NCBI RefSeq assembly: GCF_015244675.1 | Contig: NZ_JABCQO010000001.1 | Coordinates: 434,001-498,000 of the forward strand | Direction of reading: 5' to 3' | DNA: 64,000 nucleotides | Source: Gluconobacter cerevisiae | Lineage (GTDB): Bacteria; Pseudomonadota; Alphaproteobacteria; Acetobacterales; Acetobacteraceae | Part shown: positions 52,243 through 60,598 of the stretch, piece after piece | Numbering within the stretch: position 1 is the stretch's first letter | Layout of the letters: each line of letters opens with the position of its first letter | Notes under the pieces: generated by a model | Seen by the model: the letters and a program-made list of their open reading frames with translations, nothing else | What the model was told of the DNA's origin: nothing | The model's database searches: none | Program-made: the position numbers and the translations under genes

Positions 52243-52485
52243 ATGAACCGTAACGACGTTGTTGAACAGATTACGAAGATCTTTCAAGATGTTTTCGACG
52301 ACCCCAATCTTACTCTGAAGGATGACACAACTGCTCAGGATGTTCCGGGGTGGGACTCTGTTGCCATGATCAATATCATTGTAGCTATCGAAGAGCACTT
52401 CAACATCCGTTTGAAAACGCGGGAAATTGACGGTCTGAAATCAGTTGGCGATCTCTACGAAACCGTTCTCGCCAAAGTATCCTGA
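52243..52485 (+). CDS. Stand-alone acyl carrier protein
   Basis: 80 residues from ATG at 52243, two bases after the FkbH-like stop. Ser39 in PGWDSVAMINIIVAIEEHF is the 4'-phosphopantetheine site, with the typical acidic helix II. The end KTREIDGLKSVGDLYETV follows the ACP pattern. It is a specialised carrier, not the fatty-acid AcpP, as helix II lacks the usual DSLDTVEL form. It is expected to receive the glyceryl (or other) unit from the FkbH-like protein. A strong hairpin ends the operon. Confidence 0.88.
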   Translation: MNRNDVVEQITKIFQDVFDDPNLTLKDDTTAQDVPGWDSVAMINIIVAIEEHFNIRLKTREIDGLKSVGDLYETVLAKVS

Positions 52486-52532
52486 GAAGCGGATTCCAGC
52501 CTGTCTGGATTTCGTAAGTAACGACGAGACAG

Positions 52533-52565
52533 CAGAAGAACCATTCATGGTTAATGGTTCTTCTG
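52533..52565 (+). terminator. Perfect hairpin after the carrier protein gene
   Basis: Thirteen-bp arms (CAGAAGAACCATT and its complement) surround a 7-nt loop, 48 bp after the stop. The T-run is missing, so it may act with Rho or as an mRNA end stabiliser. A smaller hairpin (TCCAG/CTGGA) lies at about 52496-52510. Confidence 0.6.
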
Positions 52566-52633
52566 GATGAATCTCCGATAAGACTAATTTGCAGACAAAC
52601 CGGCTTCTGCCCTGCTTCCTGAAGGTTTACAGC

Positions 52634-53890
52634 TTAGTCATCCGCATCCTGCGGACGCGGACCAATATGGATGGGCAGCGTCAGAGAGTGTTTGCCGCGC
52701 TGGATCTGAAAGCTCAGGACCACGCCGGGACGCGCCGCCGCAATACTGCGCAGAAGCATCCGGGCGCTGGTGACGGGCACATTGTCCACCTGCGTCACGA
52801 TATCGCCACGCCGTAGACCGCCCTTCTGGGCCGGGCCACCGTTATCCACACCGGCAATGCCAATCGCTGCATCCCCGTCATCGAGCGTGATGCCGAGCCA
52901 GCCATGTTCGGCATGACCCGTCGCCTCGATTTCCGCGACGATCGGGGCCACGATTTCGGACGGAATGCCGAACCCAATCCCGACCGAGCCTCCTGCAGGC
53001 GTCACGATGGCGGCATTCACGGCCACGACCTGCCCGCGCATATTGAAAGCCGGGCCGCCCGAATTGCCGGGGTTGATTGGGGCATCAAGCTGGATGAAAT
53101 CGTCGAGCGACCCGATGCCCAGATCGCGCCCGACCGCCGAGACAATTCCCGCCGTGACGGACGATCCGAAGCCGAACGGATTGCCCGCGACGAGAATCCA
53201 GTCCCCGATATCGGTCTGCTGGCTGTCACCCCAGGTGACATGCGGAAGCGGCTCGGGGCTGTCGACCTTGATGACGGCGATATCCGTCAGCGGATCGGCC
53301 CCCAGCAGACGCGCTGGCATTTCATGGCCGTTGGACAACGATACCACGACCTTGTCCGCCCCGCCCACGACATGGCGATTGGTCACGATGATCCCGGACG
53401 GATCGACGATGAAGCCCGAACCCGCGCCGACCATTTCTTCCTGCTGGCGCTTCATCCGATCCCGGTAGCGCTTTTCAAGCGGGGTGCCGCGGATCTGAGG
53501 CGGAATATGGTCGTGACCATCGGGGCTGTTCTGGGTAATGGCGATGTTGACCACGGCCGGGATCACCTGCCGCACCAGCGGGGCAAAACTCAGCGGACCA
53601 TATTTAACCAGAAGTGGCGGCAGAGCGGGCGCCGGAGCCGGGACCACGGCGGGCTGTGTGGGGATGCCATGTGCGTCCGTGTTCTCGCCCGCAACGGTGC
53701 GATCGGGAATGATCGTCGGGAGCATTTTCGGCGCGGGAGCCTGCACGACTGCGGGCTTCTGCGGCTGTTCCACGGAATGCGTAACGCTCTGCGGGCTGTT
53801 GCCATGACCGCGCAGGGCCAGCATCAGCCCCACCGTCACCACAGTGGCCGTTCCGGCACCGATCGCAGCAGCCTGCAGGGTGCGGTTCAT
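52634..53890 (-). CDS. Membrane-anchored HtrA/DegS-like serine protease with one PDZ domain
   Basis: 418 residues. A single N-terminal helix (about 8-27) anchors it, followed by a Pro/Val/Ala-rich linker (about 30-95). The protease domain has His173 (NRHVV), Asp203 (LTDIAV) and Ser277 (INPGNSGGP), and one PDZ domain covers about 320-410. One PDZ plus an anchor is the DegS plan; DegS starts sigma-E release by cutting an anti-sigma factor. Similar anchored HtrA proteins also do general quality control, so the regulatory role is not certain. No sigma-E gene is nearby. Confidence 0.88.
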   Translation of the reverse strand: MNRTLQAAAIGAGTATVVTVGLMLALRGHGNSPQSVTHSVEQPQKPAVVQAPAPKMLPTIIPDRTVAGENTDAHGIPTQPAVVPAPAPALPPLLVKYGPLSFAPLVRQVIPAVVNIAITQNSPDGHDHIPPQIRGTPLEKRYRDRMKRQQEEMVGAGSGFIVDPSGIIVTNRHVVGGADKVVVSLSNGHEMPARLLGADPLTDIAVIKVDSPEPLPHVTWGDSQQTDIGDWILVAGNPFGFGSSVTAGIVSAVGRDLGIGSLDDFIQLDAPINPGNSGGPAFNMRGQVVAVNAAIVTPAGGSVGIGFGIPSEIVAPIVAEIEATGHAEHGWLGITLDDGDAAIGIAGVDNGGPAQKGGLRRGDIVTQVDNVPVTSARMLLRSIAAARPGVVLSFQIQRGKHSLTLPIHIGPRPQDADD

Positions 53891-53965
53891 GGGAAACAGG
53901 ACAGGAACATCGTCATACCAAATCTGCTAACACAGAATTGTTCCACATCCCAAGATCCTGACGAT

Positions 53966-56464
53966 TCAGCGGCCCTGCTGAGATTTCGAACGCGGTTTCG
54001 GCGGCTCTGCTGTCGCGGGGTCTTCGGGCCAGTCATGACGGGGGTAGCGGCCCCGCATGTCCCGGCGCATATCGGCCCAGCTTCCTTTCCAGAAGCCTTC
54101 CAGATCCGCCGTGATCGCCTGCGGACGACCGGCGGGCGACAGCAGCGCGCATTGCAGGGCCAACTGTCCATCCGCGAGTTCCGGCGTCCGAGCCGTACCG
54201 TAAAAGGCCTGCGCGCGGGCGGAAACCGTAGGAACAGCGCCGGTATAATCGATGTCGTGTGTGCTGGCCTTCAGCGTCAGGCGCGGCGGGAGCTTGCGGT
54301 CCAGCGCAGACAGATCCGCATAGTCCAGCCGCGCACGCAGGATGGACAACAGGTCCAGCGCCCGGACCTGCGCGAGCCGGTCACATCCCGCAAGATACGG
54401 CTCCAGCCACTCCAGAGACGCCGCCAGCCCGTCATCGGACAGGTCCGGCAGATGCGGCGCATAGGTCGCGCGGGCGTGGGCCACGCGGGCCTGAAACTGA
54501 CGTCCGGCCTCCGTCCAGGTCAGGGCCTGCGCCGGAGTCGCGGCGATCTGCTGCAAGAGAAGGCTCTGCGCTTCCTCGGGGCTGATCTCGCCGTTGCGGT
54601 CGCGCAGAACCAGTGCGCCCAGGCGGAGCCTGCGACGGGCGATAATGCGGCCGGATGTCCCGTCCAGCGTCGTCTCGACCTGCTCGCGCGTCCGGTCCAG
54701 AAGGGTCTGGGGCAGGTTTTCAGCATCCAGCGGGGCTGCGAGCGTGATCTCCGTAGAGGTCCGCGTGTGGAACGCCGCCCCGGCCAGCAGTTTCTCGCGG
54801 GCCAGCGGGTCATTGGCCGAAACGCGGGCACTTCCCCCACCTGCCAGACGGAAACGCCCAAGCTCGCCCGCCGCCTGCGCAACACGATCCGGAAACCCTG
54901 CGGCCAGCAGCGCACCCGCATGGTCCGGCAGCGGGATGAGCGGCACGTCCCGCTCCCCCATCCGGCGCAGGAAGCGCTTTGCGGACTGACGCATATGGAA
55001 CAGGCTGGCCCGATCCGCGCGCGGGTCGTCGCGCTCGAACAGGGCGAAGCGGAGACGGATATCAGCGCCCGGCGTGGGGCCAGAAGGGCGGTTCAGACGT
55101 GGACGGAGCGGATCGCGCTCTTCCAGCAGGGCCGCCAGACAGGCCGCCGTCACGCGCTCCGGCAGGGTCCAGGCCGCGCACAGCATCGCGGCCAGACGCG
55201 GATGCGTGCCAAGGGACGCCATGCGTTTGCCAAGTGCCGTAATGAGGTTGGAATCATCCAGCGCGCCGAGTTCCCGCAACAATTCGCGTCCGCCCGCCAG
55301 AACGCCGGAAGGCGGCGTGTCCAGCAACGGCAGACTGTCCGGAACCGTGCCCATGACCTCCTGCCAGGCGGCGGTGACGAGCGCGAAATCCGTCAGATCG
55401 GCCACGAGAATTTCCGGCGCGTCCTGCGGGCGCAGGCTGCGCTGCGTCATCTCCGACCACAGGCGAATGGCAATGCCCGGAGACTGCCGCCCTGCACGGC
55501 CTGCACGCTGGGTGGCGGTGGCGCGGGATATTTTCAGCGTTTCCAGCCGTGACAGGCCCGTATTCGGATCAAGCCGCGGGGCGCGACGCAGACCGCCATC
55601 CACAACAATCCGCACACCGGAAACCGTGACGGACGTCTCGGCAATGGACGTCGCCAGCACAACGCGGCGCGTGTCGGACGGCGCGATGGCGCGGTCCTGA
55701 TCTTCGGTCGTCTGCTCGCCGTGCAGCGGGAAGATCGGAACCGTGCCGTCCAGCAGCGCCTGAGTGCGGCGGATTTCGCCAACCCCGGGCAGGAACGCGA
55801 GAATATCGCCGTCTTCCTCCGCCAGTGCCTGACGGATCGCGCGGGCGCAGGCTTCCGGCAGGTCCCGCATGTGGGGAATGTCGCGGGTATGGCGGATGTC
55901 GATGGGGAACTGGCGGCCTTCGCTCTCGATCAGCGGGGCGTTCATCAATGTTGTGAACGCGCGACCATCCGGTGTGGCGGACATGGCCAGAATCCGCAGA
56001 TCGGGCCGCATTTCGCGCTGCGTGTCCAGACAGAACGCCAGTGCCGCATCCAGATCGAGCGAGCGTTCATGCACTTCATCGAACAGCACCGCGCCCACAC
56101 CCTCCAGCAGCGGATCGGTCAGCAGGCGACGCAGAAGCAGACCCTCGGTCACGACTTCGATGCGCGTTCTGGCGGACATTGCGGAATCGGTGCGCGTGCG
56201 GAACCCCACAATGCCGCCCGGCTTCTCACCCAGCGACGACGCCATGCGCGAGGCCGCCCCACGCACCGCCACACGGCGCGGCTCCACGAGGATCAGACGC
56301 TGCGTGCCGAGCCACGGTGCGTCCAGAAGGGCGAGCGGCGTCAGAGTCGTCTTGCCCGCACCCGGAGGCGCGACGAGAACGGCGTTGGGCTGCGTCTGTA
56401 ACGTCGCCAGAAGCTCCGGCAGAATCGCCGTGACGGGAAGTTCGGGAGGAAGAATGAAGGTCAG
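53966..56464 (-). CDS. hrpB: ATP-dependent helicase HrpB (no ATG/GTG/TTG start visible)
   Basis: DEAH-type helicase. The frame is open back to the TAA at 56501-56503 and encodes the expected Walker A (APPGAGKTT, within 56350-56383), which lies before the first usual start (GTG at 56287, LVEPRRVA). Later motifs are FDEVHERSLDLD (motif II), SATPDGRAF (III), LATSIAETSVTV and QRAGRAGR (VI), then the HrpB C-terminal domain. If CTG at 56464 is the start, behind GGGGGC, the length is 832 residues, which fits the family; ATT at 56455 is another option. The role of HrpB in Gram-negative bacteria is poorly defined. Confidence 0.88.
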   Translation of the reverse strand: MTFILPPELPVTAILPELLATLQTQPNAVLVAPPGAGKTTLTPLALLDAPWLGTQRLILVEPRRVAVRGAASRMASSLGEKPGGIVGFRTRTDSAMSARTRIEVVTEGLLLRRLLTDPLLEGVGAVLFDEVHERSLDLDAALAFCLDTQREMRPDLRILAMSATPDGRAFTTLMNAPLIESEGRQFPIDIRHTRDIPHMRDLPEACARAIRQALAEEDGDILAFLPGVGEIRRTQALLDGTVPIFPLHGEQTTEDQDRAIAPSDTRRVVLATSIAETSVTVSGVRIVVDGGLRRAPRLDPNTGLSRLETLKISRATATQRAGRAGRQSPGIAIRLWSEMTQRSLRPQDAPEILVADLTDFALVTAAWQEVMGTVPDSLPLLDTPPSGVLAGGRELLRELGALDDSNLITALGKRMASLGTHPRLAAMLCAAWTLPERVTAACLAALLEERDPLRPRLNRPSGPTPGADIRLRFALFERDDPRADRASLFHMRQSAKRFLRRMGERDVPLIPLPDHAGALLAAGFPDRVAQAAGELGRFRLAGGGSARVSANDPLAREKLLAGAAFHTRTSTEITLAAPLDAENLPQTLLDRTREQVETTLDGTSGRIIARRRLRLGALVLRDRNGEISPEEAQSLLLQQIAATPAQALTWTEAGRQFQARVAHARATYAPHLPDLSDDGLAASLEWLEPYLAGCDRLAQVRALDLLSILRARLDYADLSALDRKLPPRLTLKASTHDIDYTGAVPTVSARAQAFYGTARTPELADGQLALQCALLSPAGRPQAITADLEGFWKGSWADMRRDMRGRYPRHDWPEDPATAEPPKPRSKSQQGR

Positions 56465-56502
56465 AACGCAGCCCCCGCACCGGCAACAACAGCCAGCAGT
56501 TT

Positions 56503-56560
56503 AAAAGTTTTTGGTGCAGCTCTCCGCCTTTTTGGAAAAAGGCGGAACCCAAAAACTTTT
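56503..56560. repeat. Nested inverted repeat between nitroreductase gene and hrpB
   Basis: Outer arms AAAAGTTTTTGG (56503-56514) and CCAAAAACTTTT (56549-56560) enclose an inner perfect hairpin CCGCCTTTTT / AAAAAGGCGG (56524-56545). The structure can end transcription of the nitroreductase gene and resembles short intergenic repeats dispersed in acetic acid bacteria. I see only this copy in the window, so dispersal is unproven. Confidence 0.6.
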
Positions 56561-56571
56561 CTCTGTATTTT

Positions 56572-57402
56572 TTACCGCAATGGGAAGCCGAGTTTATGCA
56601 GCACCGTGCGCATAACGTGACGGCCGCTCAGGCCCTTAAAGCTGTCCACACGCTTAGCCACTGTTTCCGACCATGCGCGCGACGACAGACCCTGTTTCTT
56701 CTGGTAGTCGTCCGCGATCCGGTCATAGGCCGCGATACCTTCAGCCTCGGTCTCTGTGCTGTATCGCTCGCGATGCAGCACCACGTCCTGACCCAGACGC
56801 GGTTTGTGGCCGTTCTGGGCTGCGGGATCGGGCTGGCCAACGCACAGACCCACAACCGCCACCGAACGCGGCGGCAGGGACAGGAGTCGTGCCACTTCTT
56901 CGGGATAATTCCGCAAGCCGCCGATATAGACCGTGCCCAACCCAAGGGACTCGAAGGCAGTGACGGCGTTCTGGGCCGCAATACCGGTATCGAGCGTCGC
57001 CATGAGGAAGATTTCTTCATAGTCGAGCGCTTCGTGCCCCGTCCCTGCCCGCTCCGCGATCCGCTCCAGCCGAGACAGATCCACGATCCATGCGAGGAAC
57101 AGAGGCGCGACTTCGATATGCTTCTGGCCGCCGCACAGTTCGGCAAGTCTGGCCCGCGTTTCCGGGTTCTCGACGGCCACGACGGACCAGACCTGAAGAT
57201 TGCTGGACGTCGCAGCCGAGGACGCCGCCGCAATACCGGCCTCCAGCGTGCCTTCGGGCAGGGCATCCGGCAGATAGGCCCGGACCGAATGGTGCGACAG
57301 CAGCAGGTCAAGCACCGCATTGTCCGGCAGGGTTTCCGGCGCCGTCGTGCGGTACCGTGTCTGCCACAGTGCGGAAATCCTTTCGGAAGAGGTGCCCGAC
57401 AT
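56572..57402 (-). CDS. NADPH-dependent nitroreductase/flavin reductase (NfsA-like)
   Basis: 276 residues. Nitroreductase fold with SVRAYLPDALPEGTLE (FMN site), SSNLQVWSVVAVENPETR, the GTVYIGGLRNYPEEVARLL block and CVGQPDP; the C-terminal arm is Lys/Arg-rich. The SSNLQ and GG.RN patterns fit the NfsA/FRP group, which takes NADPH and reduces nitro compounds or free flavin with two electrons. It lies 10 bp after apt on the same strand, with the nested repeat as terminator. Confidence 0.88.
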   Translation of the reverse strand: MSGTSSERISALWQTRYRTTAPETLPDNAVLDLLLSHHSVRAYLPDALPEGTLEAGIAAASSAATSSNLQVWSVVAVENPETRARLAELCGGQKHIEVAPLFLAWIVDLSRLERIAERAGTGHEALDYEEIFLMATLDTGIAAQNAVTAFESLGLGTVYIGGLRNYPEEVARLLSLPPRSVAVVGLCVGQPDPAAQNGHKPRLGQDVVLHRERYSTETEAEGIAAYDRIADDYQKKQGLSSRAWSETVAKRVDSFKGLSGRHVMRTVLHKLGFPLR

Positions 57403-57412
57403 ATCGTGTCCC

Positions 57413-57952
57413 TTATTCGTCGTACGTCATCAGAGCGTTCAGCGGAACGTCCAGTTTGTCACGGCCTTTCAGATCCGCAAGCTCGATCAGCACGGATGCG
57501 CCCACAACTTCGGCGCCGACCTTGCGCAGCAGATCGATGGACGCAGCGAGCGTGCCACCCGTCGCCAGCAGATCGTCCAGCACCACGACGCGCTGGCCCG
57601 GCTTGATGGCATCGGCCTGAATGTGGAGTTCGTCTTCGCCGTATTCGAGGCCGTATTTCAGGGAAATGGTCTTGCCCGGCAGCTTGCCCGGCTTGCGCAG
57701 CATCGTGAAACCACAGCCCAGACGCAGCGCGAGCGGAGCAGCGGTCAGGAAGCCGCGGCTCTCGATTCCGGCCAGCATGTCCGGCTGCCATGCGGCGATC
57801 GCACGGGCCAGACGCGCGGTGGCGACCTGCCAGGCGTCGGGCGAGCGGATCAGCGTCGAGATGTCATAGAACAGGATGCCCGGCTTCGGAAAATCCGGAA
57901 TTTCGCGGATGTAACTCTTGAGATCGAGCGGCTGGGGGTCCTGAAACGACAT
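57413..57952 (-). CDS. apt: Adenine phosphoribosyltransferase
   Basis: 179 residues. The PRPP-binding signature is [16 protein letters not shown], the hood has [13 protein letters not shown], and [18 protein letters not shown] completes the Apt pattern. It makes AMP from adenine and PRPP in purine salvage. Length is normal. It precedes the nitroreductase by 10 bp, probably in one transcript. Confidence 0.96.
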   Translation of the reverse strand: MSFQDPQPLDLKSYIREIPDFPKPGILFYDISTLIRSPDAWQVATARLARAIAAWQPDMLAGIESRGFLTAAPLALRLGCGFTMLRKPGKLPGKTISLKYGLEYGEDELHIQADAIKPGQRVVVLDDLLATGGTLAASIDLLRKVGAEVVGASVLIELADLKGRDKLDVPLNALMTYDE

Positions 57953-58028
57953 GGTGGCACGGCTTTCATCTGGTCATGGCAAACAGCGCGGCATGTAGGG
58001 GAGTCTCCCCCCCAACTCAACCCCGGCC

Positions 58029-58379
58029 TCAGGTCCGGATTGCGTCTCTCGCCTGTTCGATGGCTGAGAGAAGCCCGGCCCTGCGGAACGGTTTGGGCAG
58101 AACAGCCATACCATGCGGGGCCGTGTCGCGGTCTTCATAATCGCCGGACATGAGCACGACGGCCATCTGCGGACGACGCTCCCGCAACAGATGCGCGATC
58201 TCCAGCCCGTTATGCGACCCCGGCAGGTTGAGATCCGTCACCAGAAGATCCGGTGCGTCCTCCCCCTCCAACGCGCCATCACCGTCCAGAACATGTCGGA
58301 CGGTCCAGCCTTCCCGCTGGAGAACCGTCTCGACCACCAGCGCAATGGCGGCATCATCTTCGACAAGAAGTGCTTTCAT
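58029..58379 (-). CDS. Single-domain response regulator
   Basis: 116 residues from ATG at 58379: only a receiver domain, with no output domain. KALLVEDDAAIAL begins it, the phospho-acceptor is Asp49 in LLVTDLNLPGS, the switch residue region is VVLMSGDYE, and the conserved Lys is in VLPKPFRR. It resembles the small CheY-like receivers that follow hybrid kinases in Alphaproteobacteria. No kinase gene is adjacent. It starts 13 bp after the exporter stop and may be cotranscribed with it. Confidence 0.85.
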   Translation of the reverse strand: MKALLVEDDAAIALVVETVLQREGWTVRHVLDGDGALEGEDAPDLLVTDLNLPGSHNGLEIAHLLRERRPQMAVVLMSGDYEDRDTAPHGMAVLPKPFRRAGLLSAIEQARDAIRT

Positions 58380-58392
58380 GACGGATGTTTCC

Positions 58393-59661
58393 TTAAGAAG
58401 GGCGCGGTGGTTCCGCCACCGCAGGCAGGCTGGGTCGCAGCAGGGCGAAGCCCATGGCGGCCAGGAACGCAAAAGCCATGAAAATCGCCATCGGAACTGC
58501 TGTCCCGGACGGCATCAGCCCGAACAGCGCACTTGCCACAGCGCCGAAAAGATACTGCATCGTCCCCGCCAATGCCGAGGCCGAACCGGCACGATCGGAC
58601 TGTTCTGACAACGCGCCAACCATAGAATTCGGCCCTATAACGCCCGTGGGCGCCATGGTGATGACAAGTGCGATAATGAGCGGCCACAGGAACATCGCCT
58701 TGATATGGCCTTGCGGGTCGAGATCGTAATTCGACACCAGCGCCAGAAGAAGCAGGACGGCACACCCGGCCAGACTGACACCCAACGCGGAAAACAGCAT
58801 CTTCCCCGTACTGACACGGCCCACGAGCTGACCGTTAATGGCAGACGCCCCGATCATGCAGACTGCAAACAAGCCGAACAGCATACCGTAATGGAACGGT
58901 GACATCCCGAACACATCCTCGAACAGCATGGGGGCTGCGGTCAGATAGGTGAAGGTCACGAAGCCCAGAAAACTCCAGACCAGACCGTTCGTGATGAAGC
59001 TGCGGGTCCGCAGGATATAGGTGTAGCGTTCGATGATGGAGATGGGGCGCAGGTCCCGGCGGTCCTGCGGAGCGAGCGTTTCTGGAAAGACCGTCATCAG
59101 CAGAAGGGTACAGAGCCCGCCATAAACGGCCGTGGCCCAGAAGATCATGCGCCAGTCCACGAATTTCAGCGCAAAACCGCCCAGCATGGGCGCGAGAATC
59201 GGCACGGTGCCCTGAATGACGATCAGGCGGGACATCATTTTCGACGATGCATCCCCTTCCGTCAGGTCCCGGATGCACGCATTCGGCACCACAAGCCCGG
59301 CGGACGCCATGATGGCGGAAAAGACGCGGCAGATGCACAAAAACGTCATGCTGGGCGCCATTGCGCAGCCGATTTCGCCCAGCGTATAGCCCAGCATTCC
59401 GATCAGCAGCGGCCAGCGACGGCCGAAGCGGTCCGAGATCGGGCCGATGCTGATCTGCCCAATGGCCAGCCCGATCACCCAGGCCGCCATGGTCGCACTA
59501 CCCGCACCGGGTGAGGTGTGAAGCTGGCGCTCCATTTCGGGGAGAGCCGGAAGATAGACATCCGTCGAGACCGGCCCGACAGCCGTAAAAATTCCCAGCA
59601 GAACCGGAAGCCATGCGGGCAGGGAATCTCCCCGTCTGAATCTCATGGTCTGGTCTGTCAT
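58393..59661 (-). CDS. Bcr/CflA family multidrug exporter (MFS, 12 helices)
   Basis: 422 residues from ATG at 59661. The start GIFTAVGPVSTDVYLPALPEMERQL is the family signature, followed by GQISIGPISDRFGRRWPLL (motif A), LVVPNACIRDL in helix 5 and NSMVGALSEQSDRAGSASALAGTMQY near helix 10-11. It pumps drugs or metabolites out with proton exchange. Substrates in E. coli relatives include bicyclomycin, chloramphenicol and cysteine. No regulator is adjacent. Confidence 0.92.
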   Translation of the reverse strand: MTDQTMRFRRGDSLPAWLPVLLGIFTAVGPVSTDVYLPALPEMERQLHTSPGAGSATMAAWVIGLAIGQISIGPISDRFGRRWPLLIGMLGYTLGEIGCAMAPSMTFLCICRVFSAIMASAGLVVPNACIRDLTEGDASSKMMSRLIVIQGTVPILAPMLGGFALKFVDWRMIFWATAVYGGLCTLLLMTVFPETLAPQDRRDLRPISIIERYTYILRTRSFITNGLVWSFLGFVTFTYLTAAPMLFEDVFGMSPFHYGMLFGLFAVCMIGASAINGQLVGRVSTGKMLFSALGVSLAGCAVLLLLALVSNYDLDPQGHIKAMFLWPLIIALVITMAPTGVIGPNSMVGALSEQSDRAGSASALAGTMQYLFGAVASALFGLMPSGTAVPMAIFMAFAFLAAMGFALLRPSLPAVAEPPRPS

Positions 59662-59712
59662 GCGCGTTTGCCTGTTCACTTCAGGTTGCGGATTGATGGT
59701 CTGATAGCGTGG

Positions 59713-60420
59713 TCAGGGGGCGTCCCGTTCCCGGCCATGCTGACGCAGCAGGACAGCGCCCAGCACACCCGACACGACGAACAGGATTCCCGCAAGCCCC
59801 AACTGAAGGACATGCCCGATCCGCGTCCCGGACCCGACCAGAACGAAAATCAGGGTCTGCGGCAATCCGCCCAGAAAGGTCGCGACCGAGAACGGCAGCA
59901 GCGGCAGCTCGAACAGCCCCGCCGCCGTCGAAACCAGCAGGGCGGACCCCACAGGCATCAACCGCAGTGTCAGCACCGCCCGGAAGGGCTTTGCATGGAG
60001 CGTGCGGGCCAGAGCGGCATAATCCGCTTCCAGCCTGTCATGCAGCCGCGCCCGGAACGCTGCCGGGGCCAGAACCCGCGCCCAGCCATACGCCAGAACC
60101 GCCCCCAGCATATAGGCCACAGAACACAGGACAAGCCCGCCCCATAATCCAAAGGCGAGACCCGCCGCCACGCACAGCGCCTGACGCGGCAGACCGCACG
60201 CGCTGTAGGGCACGGCCAGCAGCAGGAACCACAGTGGCGCGCCCGGCGTCTCGTGCCAGTGCGGAGCGTTTTCCAGAAGATGGTGGATGAATGGCAGCCG
60301 CTGGAGTGCTGCCACCAGCACCAGCATCGCGCCGATCGTCAGCGCGGCACGCCACGGCACGATCTGCCGCAAGGTGCGGCGCAGGTCCGGATCGGGGGGA
60401 AGAGACATCGGGCTACCCAT
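59713..60420 (-). CDS. VTT-domain (TVP38/TMEM64/DedA-like) membrane protein
   Basis: 235 residues from ATG at 60420 (MGSPMSLPP); ATG at 60408 is possible. Five or six helices. The SNARE-associated/VTT motif appears as SACGLPRQALCVAAGLAFGLWGG, then RLMPVGSALLVSTAAGLFELPLLPF and the last helix LAGILFVVSGVLGAVLL. Family members take part in undecaprenyl-phosphate or phospholipid flipping and membrane stress. Specific role unknown. It precedes the Bcr/CflA exporter on the same strand. Confidence 0.8.
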   Translation of the reverse strand: MGSPMSLPPDPDLRRTLRQIVPWRAALTIGAMLVLVAALQRLPFIHHLLENAPHWHETPGAPLWFLLLAVPYSACGLPRQALCVAAGLAFGLWGGLVLCSVAYMLGAVLAYGWARVLAPAAFRARLHDRLEADYAALARTLHAKPFRAVLTLRLMPVGSALLVSTAAGLFELPLLPFSVATFLGGLPQTLIFVLVGSGTRIGHVLQLGLAGILFVVSGVLGAVLLRQHGRERDAP

Positions 60421-60543
60421 TCCTGCCCGATACCAGCCGCGGGCCGCCGCGGCTATGGGTGGGCGCGTAAACACGTGTTCATGCTGGCGCGCTTACCGTT
60501 GAAGAATGGGCATCCGGAGAAATCATCCGACTGCATTTTTCTC

Positions 60544-60571
60544 TTGAAGATATATCGTAAGATACTATATC
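60544..60571 (+). promoter_or_regulatory. Promoter of the padR-type gene
   Basis: TTGAAG (60544-60549) and TATATC (60566-60571) are 16 bp apart, 28 bp upstream of the ATG. The palindromic sites listed next overlap both elements, so a bound regulator would block it. Confidence 0.5.
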
Positions 60572-60586
60572 GTTCGATATATCGAA
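60549..60586. promoter_or_regulatory. Palindromic operator sites in front of the PadR gene
   Basis: TTCGATATATCGAA (60573-60586) is a perfect 14-bp palindrome. Its core GATATATC recurs exactly at 60549-60556, 27 bp upstream, and ATATCG appears once between them. PadR regulators typically repress their own gene through AT-rich dyads, so autoregulation is likely. Confidence 0.6.
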
Positions 60587-60598
60587 TAGGATAACATC

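Noticed and set aside
52904-55552. 882-codon plus-strand frame opposite the DegS-like protease and hrpB
   Set aside because: It is the longest antisense frame here but crosses two genes and reads as Arg/Gln/Asp-rich low-complexity sequence.
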